Part shown: in pieces, positions 44,634 to 52,902 of the stretch
How the letters are laid out: each line of letters begins with the position of its first letter
Numbering within the stretch: the first letter of the stretch is position 1
Source of the DNA: Dyadobacter bucti
Lineage (GTDB): Bacteria; Bacteroidota; Bacteroidia; Cytophagales; Spirosomataceae
Direction of reading: 5' to 3'
DNA: 64,000 nucleotides
NCBI RefSeq assembly: GCF_005869225.1
Contig: NZ_SWFP01000005.1
Coordinates: 186,001 to 250,000, forward strand
Notes under the pieces: generated by a model
Database searches by the model: none
What the model was told of the DNA's origin: nothing
What the model saw: only the letters and a program-made list of their open reading frames with translations
Position numbers and translations under genes: made by a program

Positions 44634-46292
44634 TTAATTGTCTCCGTAACCCGGGTTGTTGACAAGTTTTTTATTGCGGTCCATTGCCGTTCTGGGGATT
44701 GGCAGGAGGTAATTTTTGGCGGGATCAAAACCTCGGTTCGTGCCTCCGGTTTCTACCACAGTATATTTTTTTACGCCGTTCACTTTCTCGATTTTCATGG
44801 TGTGAACGGTTTTAGGGATCAGTTTTTCGGCCAGTTTCAGGCGTATCAGGTCGGGCCAGCGTTTGTCTTCGAAGCAGAGTTCCACTCTTCTTTCTCTTTG
44901 GATTGCCACGCGCATTTGTTCCTGCGTCAGGCCGGCTTTCAGTGCAGGCAGTTCCACCCGCGCCCTTATGGCGTTGATAGCTTCATATACGGAAGCGTCC
45001 GGCCCTACGGCTTCATTCTGCGCCTCGGCATAGCTCAGCAGCACTTCTGCGTACCTGAAAATCACCCAGTTTGCGCTGCTCAGGTAGTTCCATCCATTGA
45101 TATAATACTGATTTTCAATGGCTTTCCGGGGGTGATATACGGTAGCAGGGCGGTTGGTACTGCCGAAGTTCAGGTCGAGCTCGTTCAGGCTCCCTGAGCC
45201 TGTGTAGTATACCGCTTCTTGCCCCATAAAGAGGGACCCGTCATAAATGATATCCTGGTAAAAGCGCTTTTCCCGGTTTTCGTAAGGTTTTTGAGGGTTA
45301 TATCCGGAGGCGGGGTCGGTGATGGGAAGACCGTTGGCCATGGTATATTCGTCCACCAGTTCCTGGGTTACATTTACACCCGACCATGAATTCTGTGTTC
45401 CTCCGACCACGCCTATGGGCTGCAGTCCGGAACGGCTGTTACCGATGGTGGTGCCGCCCAGGTAGCTTTTGTCAAATATGACTTCCGAATTTCTATTGTT
45501 ACCTTCAAAAAACATGGTTTCACGGTCAGGGAAAAGCGTATAGGCTTTTAAATCCATAACCTGCTTATTGGTTGCTGCCGCCAAAGCCCACCTGGTTTTG
45601 TCATTGGCGGGATTTTTAAGCGGGCCGGCATTGAACAGTTCGCACCATGCCTTCAAGGTCAAAGCTGCACCTTTGCCAGCCCTGGATCCGCCTGGTTTAA
45701 CGGGCAGGTCGTCGGCAATGGCTGCACATTCGTCCACGATAAATTTAAAAGTTTCCTCATCGGTATTCCGTGCCCTGAAAATCTCTTCGCCCTGGGTATT
45801 CCTGTCCAGTACGTCGGTAATGATCGGTACCCCGCCGTAGGTGGTCCAGAGCAGTGAATAGAAATAGGCCCGTAAGAACCTTGCTTCCGCGATCCTCAGC
45901 TTTTTCCAGGCAGGGTCCAGGCTTGAAGCTTCGGCTTTTGAAATAAAAACGTTGCATTTACGGACGTTGGTAAACTGCGCCCACTGCTGCAAATTGGAGG
46001 TCGTGCCCGGTGTTTCAATACCCAGTACGTACAAAGACCGGCTGCCCGCCCACAAATACTGGCTGATCGTGTTGTCGGTGTAGTTGTCTCCATGATCGAA
46101 AAAGTCGATAGGCCCTCGGATACTTCCGTAAATACCGTTCAGAAAAAGGTCTGCATTTCCCTTGTCCGACCAAAGTGTAGCATCTGCGACCCGGTCCTTT
46201 GGGATAACGTCCAGGTACTCCTGGCAGGAGAACAGGCCGGTCAACAACAGAAAACAGATGGATATATAGCTGAATTTTATATGAGTTCTCAT
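44634..46292 (-). CDS. SusD/RagB-family outer-membrane lipoprotein (SusD1)
   Basis: A 552-residue lipoprotein (lipobox LFSC, Cys23). The SusD fold has the N-terminal YLDVIPKDRVADATLWSDKG, the helical TPR-like part KLRIAEARFLRAYFYSLLWT, and the C-terminal RAxVELP-type region NAIRARVELPALKAGLTQEQ followed by RRVELCFEDKRWPDLIRLKL. It captures the substrate at the surface and passes it to the partner SusC. Its gene starts 12 bases after susC1. No enzyme with an obvious glycan-cutting fold follows it, but a deacetylase does. Confidence 0.93.
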   Translation of the reverse strand: MRTHIKFSYISICFLLLTGLFSCQEYLDVIPKDRVADATLWSDKGNADLFLNGIYGSIRGPIDFFDHGDNYTDNTISQYLWAGSRSLYVLGIETPGTTSNLQQWAQFTNVRKCNVFISKAEASSLDPAWKKLRIAEARFLRAYFYSLLWTTYGGVPIITDVLDRNTQGEEIFRARNTDEETFKFIVDECAAIADDLPVKPGGSRAGKGAALTLKAWCELFNAGPLKNPANDKTRWALAAATNKQVMDLKAYTLFPDRETMFFEGNNRNSEVIFDKSYLGGTTIGNSRSGLQPIGVVGGTQNSWSGVNVTQELVDEYTMANGLPITDPASGYNPQKPYENREKRFYQDIIYDGSLFMGQEAVYYTGSGSLNELDLNFGSTNRPATVYHPRKAIENQYYINGWNYLSSANWVIFRYAEVLLSYAEAQNEAVGPDASVYEAINAIRARVELPALKAGLTQEQMRVAIQRERRVELCFEDKRWPDLIRLKLAEKLIPKTVHTMKIEKVNGVKKYTVVETGGTNRGFDPAKNYLLPIPRTAMDRNKKLVNNPGYGDN

Positions 46293-46304
46293 GAGACGAA
46301 ACGT

Positions 46305-49300
46305 TTAGAATGTCAGGTTAAAACCAAATGAAACCACTCTCTGCTGCGGGTAGTCCAGCGCCTGAGAATTGATAATTTCCGGATCGTAGTTGATGATCGG
46401 GGTAAATGTCAGAAGGTTCTGGCCCGACATGAATACCCTGGCGTTCTGCATCCCGATCTTCCTGCTTATTTTTTCAGGAATGGAATAAGAAAGGTTTACA
46501 CTCTTAAGTCTCAGGTACCTTGAGTTAAACATGAGGTAAGAGGACAATTGATTGTTGTTGGACGTAGGCGACGGTGTGATCCTGGCATGGGAAGCATTCC
46601 GGTTTTCCGGGGTCCAGTAGTCCAGGTTGCTTGCATAAGCCCCGCGGCCGTTGTTAAACGGATGCCAGTAGCCGCTGGGTCCGTAGATATTGGATTTGGC
46701 AGCACCCTGGAAAAGCAGGTCCAGTGCGAAACGTTTGTAAGAAATATTTGAAAATACCCCGTAAATAATCTGGGGAATATCAGCTACGCCGATAGGCACG
46801 ATATCGTTGTTATCGATCTTGCCGTCTCCGTTCACGTCCCTGTAGCGAACATCGCCCGGAAAAACTTTGCCCCAGGGCTGTACGGCAATGCCCGGCAGGA
46901 GCTCACCTTTGTCGTTGAAATCCTCCACCTGGAAATAACCGGTCGACTCATATCCGAACCTGGTGGCCAGCGGCCTGCCTGTCACCCTGCGGTTTGGATT
47001 ATCGTAGGTCACGGATGATTCAAATACCTGCAGCAATTTGTTTTTGGCGAAGGTAAAATTCGTTCCCAGCGTGATGTTAAGGTCTTTGTTGACACTGTAT
47101 GAAGAGCTGATATTAAAGTCGACACCTCTGTTCTCCATTTCCCCGGCATTCACCTGGCTTAGCCCCACACCATATTCTACAGGTACCACCACGGTCGGGC
47201 TGGTGAGCATGTTGCCGCGGCGTTCGTAAAAGTAATCAGCTTCCAGTTTCAGCAGGCCTTTCCACAGGATCGCTTCCAGGCCTATGTTCGTTTTTCGGGC
47301 TCTTTCCCAGGTAATATTTGGATTTGACTCGATTCCTTCCGCAGCGGCCTGAACAGCACCACCGTCGAGAACAGCCGCGGGGCCTGAAATATTATACAGG
47401 CTCAGGTATTGAAACGTCGAACCTGCCACAGCCCCTACTTCTCCGTAAGAAGCCCTGATCTTTAAATTGTCGATCCAGTTGATTTTCTTGAAAAACTCTT
47501 CTTCGGATAATCTCCAGCCCACTGAGAATGCCGGAAAAAAACCGAACCGCTGATCCGGCGCAAAGTAATAGCTGCCGTCGTACCTGCCGCTGGCTTCAAA
47601 AAGATATTTATTTGCATAATCGTAGGTGAGACGGTATACGATACCCATTTGCCTGGCCCTGTAGGAGAGCCCTGAGTTACTGATATCGGCAAGGGTAGAG
47701 CTGCCCATACTCAGCTCGTCCACAGAAAGGTTGTAGTTTCTTCTGGTAGCGCCGAAGTTCTGGGAATCGTTTGATTTTGCTTCAAAAACTGCCAGTGCAC
47801 CAATGGTGTTTTTACCAAAAGACCCGACATAGTTCAGGCTGGCCTGATAGGTGAGCTGCCTGCCGTAAGTCATACTCTGGTTGAGCGATGGTTTGACCTG
47901 CTCGAAGATCCCGTCGATAAAAACGTAAGGTGTTTTGGTCGTGTCCACCGACCACAAGTGCGACGGTGTCCTGAATGCTTTGTTTCTTGTGAGGGTTGGG
48001 TCAAAAGCGACTGTTCCTTTGAACCTCAGCCCTTTGATAAAAGGAAGTTCCTGTTCCAGCGACAGCTGCGAATAGATCTGGGAGGTGTTGGTCCTGGAAC
48101 TGCCGCTGCCGTGCACGTTATTCCATACATAAGTACCGCTTTCCCCGTTTGAAAAAAGGATCGGCGTAATGGGAGAAGCGTAATGTACCAGTTCGAAAAG
48201 CCTGTCTGTGCTGACCGTCGGGGCATTATTGACCTGCTCCCGGCCGTTGATATTAAAAGATACCTTCGTTGTTTTGGTGACGTCGGCATCGAGGTTCATA
48301 GAATAGTTAAACCTGTTCTGATAAGTAGGGGCCCAGATACCCGCCTGATGCTGATAACCCACGCTCGCATAGTACCGGATCCGTTCGGCACCTCCGCTCA
48401 ACTCGATATTGTGACCGGTAAGCGGGGTGTTTTTATCAAAAAGCATGTCATAGATATTCTGGTTGGGATGCCCGTCGGGATCAGAGCCGTCCTGGAATTT
48501 CTGAAGATCGGCAGCGCTGTAAACAGGCCCGCCGCCCACACTCATACTCGCTTCGTTTTTGAGCCTGGCATATTCGAATGCATTAGGAAGTTTAGGCAGC
48601 ACAGTGGGATTCTGAAATCCGATGTAGCCATTGTAGGATATGGTCGGCACGCCGGATTTTCCTCTCTTGGTGGTGACCAGGACGACGCCGTTAGCACCGG
48701 CCACTCCGTATGGGGCTACCGCCGCAGCGTCTTTCAGAATCGTAATGCTTTCAATGGTGTTGGGGTCCAGGTTTTGAAATTCACGGGGTATATTGTCGAC
48801 CACAAGCAGCGGCTGCGTGTTGCCTGTTGTGGCCACGCCCCTGATAAATATATTGCTGGCGTCTCTGCCGGGCTCGCCGGTATTCTGCCTGACGATCAGC
48901 CCGGACATTCTGCCGCCGAGGCTGTTGCTCAGATTGGCAACGGGTACAGCGGCAATTTCTTCACCTTTCATGGTGGTCACTGCGGCTGTAACGGAGGTTT
49001 TCTTTTGGGTACCGTAACCTACCACTACGACCTCGCTCAATGCTTTTACATCCGCCTTCATTGTTATGGGGATGTCCGTTTGGTTTCCTACCGCTATTTC
49101 CTGGCTCTGATAACCCACAAAACTGAAGATCAGGACCGCCGATGCGTCGTCCACGGCGAGCTGGAATTTACCATCCGGGCCGGTGACACTGCCGCGTTGC
49201 GTTCCTTTTATCACTACACTCACGCCCGGAAGGGGTTCGTTGCTTTCGTCGGTTACCTTTCCGGTGACATTCAGCACAGCGGCTTCCTGTATTTCCGGAG

Positions 49301-49754
49301 TGAAACTGACTTTATCAAAATCCTCTCTGGCAATTTTTTTCTTCTTTTTATTCTTCACGTAGATGAGCACGGTCTTGTCATTTGTCTGGCGGTACGAAAG
49401 CTCCGTATCACTCAAGACAAGATCAAGTGTTTCTTTCACGCTCCGTGTCGCTTTGGGCAAACTGATACCGTTATACGTTTCCACTTCATCCAGCGGGATC
49501 ACGAAGGAAATACCGACTTTTTTCTCAATTTTTTTCAGGACGTTTTTAAGACTTTCCTGCTGAACCTCCATGGTAATAGTTAGATCCGTAAGTCCCTGGC
49601 TGTTAACGGTATGAGCCATCAGCAGCTGCATGGTGCCGAACAGGAAAAGGACGTAAAAAAAACTTACCCGCATAGCGAATCGTAGTAATGAGCGCTTCCG
49701 GCCGGGACATGGCGTTCCGGCAGAACGTACTGGTTCCGTAAAAATTAAATTCAT
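46305..49754 (-). CDS. SusC/RagA TonB-dependent receptor with STN domain (SusC1)
   Basis: A 1149-residue outer-membrane transporter. The N-terminal STN signalling domain (TITMEVQQESLKNVLKKIEK) shows it can talk to FecR. The carboxypeptidase-like repeat is ESNEPLPGVSVVIKGTQRGS, the TonB-box region is SEVVVVGYGTQKKTSVTAAV, and the plug is SNSLGGRMSGLIVRQNTGEP then IRGVATTGNTQPLLVVDNIP. The C-terminal barrel ends QQRVVSFGFNLTF. It imports the ligand bound by SusD1. A 5' leader hairpin (49805-49832) precedes it. The ATG at 49754 comes soon after the leader. Confidence 0.94.
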   Translation of the reverse strand: MNLIFTEPVRSAGTPCPGRKRSLLRFAMRVSFFYVLFLFGTMQLLMAHTVNSQGLTDLTITMEVQQESLKNVLKKIEKKVGISFVIPLDEVETYNGISLPKATRSVKETLDLVLSDTELSYRQTNDKTVLIYVKNKKKKKIAREDFDKVSFTPEIQEAAVLNVTGKVTDESNEPLPGVSVVIKGTQRGSVTGPDGKFQLAVDDASAVLIFSFVGYQSQEIAVGNQTDIPITMKADVKALSEVVVVGYGTQKKTSVTAAVTTMKGEEIAAVPVANLSNSLGGRMSGLIVRQNTGEPGRDASNIFIRGVATTGNTQPLLVVDNIPREFQNLDPNTIESITILKDAAAVAPYGVAGANGVVLVTTKRGKSGVPTISYNGYIGFQNPTVLPKLPNAFEYARLKNEASMSVGGGPVYSAADLQKFQDGSDPDGHPNQNIYDMLFDKNTPLTGHNIELSGGAERIRYYASVGYQHQAGIWAPTYQNRFNYSMNLDADVTKTTKVSFNINGREQVNNAPTVSTDRLFELVHYASPITPILFSNGESGTYVWNNVHGSGSSRTNTSQIYSQLSLEQELPFIKGLRFKGTVAFDPTLTRNKAFRTPSHLWSVDTTKTPYVFIDGIFEQVKPSLNQSMTYGRQLTYQASLNYVGSFGKNTIGALAVFEAKSNDSQNFGATRRNYNLSVDELSMGSSTLADISNSGLSYRARQMGIVYRLTYDYANKYLFEASGRYDGSYYFAPDQRFGFFPAFSVGWRLSEEEFFKKINWIDNLKIRASYGEVGAVAGSTFQYLSLYNISGPAAVLDGGAVQAAAEGIESNPNITWERARKTNIGLEAILWKGLLKLEADYFYERRGNMLTSPTVVVPVEYGVGLSQVNAGEMENRGVDFNISSSYSVNKDLNITLGTNFTFAKNKLLQVFESSVTYDNPNRRVTGRPLATRFGYESTGYFQVEDFNDKGELLPGIAVQPWGKVFPGDVRYRDVNGDGKIDNNDIVPIGVADIPQIIYGVFSNISYKRFALDLLFQGAAKSNIYGPSGYWHPFNNGRGAYASNLDYWTPENRNASHARITPSPTSNNNQLSSYLMFNSRYLRLKSVNLSYSIPEKISRKIGMQNARVFMSGQNLLTFTPIINYDPEIINSQALDYPQQRVVSFGFNLTF

Positions 49755-49804
49755 AACTTTGGTTGTTTTTTAATAGTTAGCTCAAACAGTTATTAAACAC
49801 ATCT

Positions 49805-49876
49805 GGCTATTCGGCTCCTACACCGGATAGCCTCTTTTTTTGGTAACTTCTATACTGCTGATCTTTCCCCATAGGC
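49805..49876 (-). promoter_or_regulatory. susC1 leader element (hairpin and upstream box)
   Basis: A 10-bp stem (49805-49814 with 49823-49832) carries the 8-nt loop CTCCTACA on the plus strand, which is TGTAGGAG in the transcript. The box GCCTATGGGGAAAG is at 49863-49876. Both recur in the leader of susC2. The T-run lies on the plus-strand side, so it is not a terminator for the operon. Confidence 0.6.
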
Positions 49877-49915
49877 GTCTGTGGTTTAGTAATTTATAAA
49901 AAATTATAAGGTCTG

Positions 49916-50920
49916 TCATTCGCAACCGAAGCCTCCGATAATATTGACCTGATCGCCTTTGACGACATAGGAGGCCTGACGCGTGCCGCTGACCATTTCG
50001 AGCACGTGGTCGAGGTCTTCTCCGTTGAGGAACCATGCGCTGATGCGGCACTTTTTGATATCGTTATTTTCAAAATTAACTTTCACATTGTATCGCTCCT
50101 CAATCATTTTTGCCGATTCTTCCACAGTGATCTCATCGAATATCAGGCTCTCGTTCTTCCATTTCAGTTCCGAGAGTGCATTTACTTCTGCCAGTTTGAA
50201 TTGGTTATTCGCCGTGTTGACCGTAATCTGCTCGTCCGGCTTGATCCTGCCATAGGTCTTATTTTTATCCCCGACTTCTACCAGGCCTCGCGTTACGGTT
50301 ACTACAATTTTCTTTTGTCGCGCGTCAATGTTAAAGGCTGTCCCGAGAACCTTGGTGATGACGTTGCCGGTGTGGACGATAAAGGCATGCCCAGGGTCTT
50401 TTTTAATATCAAAAAATGCTTCGCCCGACAGACTTACCTCACGCAGACTGGTTCCATAACTTGCATGATAACTCAGAACACTTCCTTCATTCAAAAGGAC
50501 TGTACTACCGTCGGGCAAATGGATAAAATCTTTATTTGAAAAAGTCAGGAGGCTGTCCGTGGCGGCGACTTGCACATTTTTGGCAATTTCTTTTTTCCAT
50601 TTTCCGGAATTCCAGATCACAACACCTATACCTGTCAATACCGCTGCTGCGGCCCACATCCATCTTCTTTTCCAGCCTGTTTCGACCTTCACGAACGGCT
50701 CTCTGACCTCGTTCAGGATCCGGTCATAAAGTACATCTGCCTGATGCTCCCGGCCCGTTTCCGGGTCTTTAAAATCCGCCATCAGATAATCAGCAATATC
50801 GCTTTTGACAATATCCTCGAACTCATTGGTCCGGATCAGCGAACGGAGTTCTTCCAATTCTTCCCCGGTGGCCAGCTTGTCCAGGTAACGTTTCAAAAGA
50901 TATGCAAAACGATCATTCAT
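49916..50920 (-). CDS. FecR family anti-sigma factor
   Basis: A 334-residue inner-membrane regulator. The cytoplasmic N-terminus (about residues 1-85) has a DUF4880-like sigma-binding part (YLLKRYLDKLATGEELEELR). One TM segment, WMWAAAAVLTGIGVVIWN, follows near residue 90. The periplasmic FecR domain shows LPDGSTVLLNEGSVLSYHAS and GEAFFDIKKDPGHAFIVHTG, and a C-terminal STN-like segment with KWKNESLIFDEITVEESAKM. It holds the ECF sigma factor until a loaded SusC signals. Unlike the common order sigma-fecR-susC, a susC-susD pair lies between the sigma gene and this gene. Confidence 0.92.
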   Translation of the reverse strand: MNDRFAYLLKRYLDKLATGEELEELRSLIRTNEFEDIVKSDIADYLMADFKDPETGREHQADVLYDRILNEVREPFVKVETGWKRRWMWAAAAVLTGIGVVIWNSGKWKKEIAKNVQVAATDSLLTFSNKDFIHLPDGSTVLLNEGSVLSYHASYGTSLREVSLSGEAFFDIKKDPGHAFIVHTGNVITKVLGTAFNIDARQKKIVVTVTRGLVEVGDKNKTYGRIKPDEQITVNTANNQFKLAEVNALSELKWKNESLIFDEITVEESAKMIEERYNVKVNFENNDIKKCRISAWFLNGEDLDHVLEMVSGTRQASYVVKGDQVNIIGGFGCE

Positions 50921-51010
50921 GGCTGTACACTTTTAGCGGTTTAATGGTTAAGATCAGAAATGGCATCATCATATTATCAAAAGACAACATTATCATCGCC
51001 ACGTCCTATC

Positions 51011-51045
51011 TATACAGAGTCATTTTCTTGGTCTATAGGGACAGT
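51011..51045 (-). promoter_or_regulatory. candidate ECF-sigma promoter upstream of fecR
   Basis: On the minus strand ACTGTCCCTATAG, 12 bases, ACTCTGTATA. The same two blocks with the same 12-base gap occur upstream of susC2 (56644-56678). It ends about 90 bases before the fecR ATG. An A/T tract lies just upstream, as in UP elements. Assignment to the nearby ECF factor is inference. Confidence 0.6.
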
Positions 51046-51077
51046 CGCTTGTGAAATTTTTTTTATGACAACTATCA

Positions 51078-52892
51078 TCAGTAGTTGGGATTCTGGACCA
51101 ACACCGATGCCCCGTCGACTGTACTCAGGTCAATCTGCGTTTGAGGAATCGGAAATATTTCATTTTTCCCCTTCTTGAATGTGGCCCCTTTCATATACTG
51201 AAAATCATATCCGGGAATGGTCGTCTCGTGAATAATGTAAGCGTTGAGAACATCTGCCATGTACCCGGTTCCGTTGTCATATCTTTGGAGATCAAAGAAA
51301 CGATGCCCTTCCATCGCCAGCTCGATCTTCCTTTCGAACCTGACTGCTTTTCTTGCGTAATCTTTCCCTCCGACGGCAAACTGGCCTTTATACAATCCGA
51401 TTTTGTAGTTGGCGGCCGGGATATTGGTATAGCCTTTTGCCGGATCGTTATCGACATATTTTTTAACCCAGCCGTCCTTGTTGGCCGCCCGCGTCCTGAT
51501 CATGTTGACCAATGTTTCGGCCTTTTCCAGGCTTCCGATTTCGACTTCCACTTCTGCCGCCCAAAGCAGCACGTCCGCAAAACGGATCATATTGTAATTG
51601 TTCGCGGTGGTCGTTGCCCAGCCGCCGTACGACTGGGAGGTTGTTGCCTTGTCGGCTTTGTAATAGCTGTTTTTAATGGAAATATAAGGTCCCGACGCCG
51701 ACTGCATCTGTATCCAGATCGCTCCCGGCATATTTCCCCAGTCGAGGTACGGGATGCCGCGTCTGCCCACGGTATAGTCCAGGCGCGGGTCCAGGGAACC
51801 ATCGTAAGGGGTAAACGGATCTGTGGAGGCAATCCCCTGATCATTTTTTATGTCCCCGTTGTTCCAGGTATCCAGCAGCGGAAGCCCGCTTTCGGGGTCG
51901 GTTTTATAAGAATTGACAAGGCTGAAAGACGGCTGGTAAAACACACAGCAGTTGGCAGGGCCGCCGTTGGGGAAATTCAACAAATCCCCCGCATTGCCGT
52001 TTAATCCGTTCGGCGCATTGTCGTTCACCGACATCTGTACTGCGAAAACAGATTCAGGGCCATTTTTTGTGGACGGATTGAAATTGTCGGAAAACCGCTG
52101 CATCAATGCATATTTCTGCCCGGCCGCAGTAGTACCGTTCGCTATAATATCAGTTAAAAGCTGCTGCGCGTCCTGATATTTATGCTGAAACATATACACT
52201 TTGGCAAGCATCGCTTTGGCAGCCCAGCTATTGGCCCGCCCCACTTCGGCTTTGGTAGGCGTGAGGGAAGCAATAGCCTGAAGGAGATCCTTCTCGATCA
52301 TCGGCCAGATCGGGACGGTATTGGGGACGAGGTAATTGTTACTGGCAAAAGTGACATTTTCGTCGACGTAAGGTACATTTCTCCAAACTTTGGCCGCTTC
52401 AAAATGGTATACTGCGCGTAAAAAAACTGCTTCGGCTACGATCTGTTCCCGTTCTGCTTCCGATATATCCTCCGGTTTCACACGTTCCAGGATACGGAGC
52501 ACGTCGTTCGCCCGCTGTACCCCCGCATACAATGCCCTCCATTTCGAATCAAATGAGCTGGTAATAGGCGTATGTGTATAGTTTTCAATCTGTTCCATAT
52601 ACGACTCGTCCCCGTATTCGGTGCCTTTGTGGGAATCATCGGAAGCGATACCGCCCAGCAAATAGTTGCTCACAGGGCTCTGCCAGGGGCTGCCCGTACC
52701 GCTGGCCCCCACGCCGTCGAGGAGGGAATAGGCGCCGATCAGCAGCCCATTCACACCGGCCCGGTTGGCCAGCACGCTTTCGTTAAGGCTTCCTACCGCA
52801 TTTTTTTCGAGATGCGATTCATTGCAGGACATCAGGACTATCAGGAATGCCAGGGCGGATTTTCCGGTACAGTTTATAAATGAGTTTTTCAT
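51078..52892 (-). CDS. SusD/RagB-family outer-membrane lipoprotein (SusD2)
   Basis: A 604-residue lipoprotein (lipobox LMSC, Cys23). It has the SusD layout: NRAGVNGLLIGAYSLLDGVG at the start, a helical part with EREQIVAEAVFLRAVYHFEA, and a C-terminal region with RKAVRFERKIELAMEGHRFF then DLQRYDNGTG and FKKGKNEIFPIPQTQIDLS. It is more distant from SusD1 than a recent duplicate would be. Its gene starts 10 bases after susC2. Confidence 0.93.
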   Translation of the reverse strand: MKNSFINCTGKSALAFLIVLMSCNESHLEKNAVGSLNESVLANRAGVNGLLIGAYSLLDGVGASGTGSPWQSPVSNYLLGGIASDDSHKGTEYGDESYMEQIENYTHTPITSSFDSKWRALYAGVQRANDVLRILERVKPEDISEAEREQIVAEAVFLRAVYHFEAAKVWRNVPYVDENVTFASNNYLVPNTVPIWPMIEKDLLQAIASLTPTKAEVGRANSWAAKAMLAKVYMFQHKYQDAQQLLTDIIANGTTAAGQKYALMQRFSDNFNPSTKNGPESVFAVQMSVNDNAPNGLNGNAGDLLNFPNGGPANCCVFYQPSFSLVNSYKTDPESGLPLLDTWNNGDIKNDQGIASTDPFTPYDGSLDPRLDYTVGRRGIPYLDWGNMPGAIWIQMQSASGPYISIKNSYYKADKATTSQSYGGWATTTANNYNMIRFADVLLWAAEVEVEIGSLEKAETLVNMIRTRAANKDGWVKKYVDNDPAKGYTNIPAANYKIGLYKGQFAVGGKDYARKAVRFERKIELAMEGHRFFDLQRYDNGTGYMADVLNAYIIHETTIPGYDFQYMKGATFKKGKNEIFPIPQTQIDLSTVDGASVLVQNPNY

Positions 52893-52902
52893 TGCCTTTT
52901 GT

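Noticed and set aside
48183..49583. Long open frame on the plus strand inside susC1 (over 450 codons)
   Set aside because: It lies antisense to a clear SusC receptor and has no domain-like pattern. It is a by-product of codon use in the receptor gene.
49805..49841. Hairpin followed by T-run in front of susC1 as a terminator
   Set aside because: The T-run is on the plus strand, where no gene ends. In the direction of the operon it sits in a leader with the same loop as the susC2 leader, so a regulatory role is more likely.
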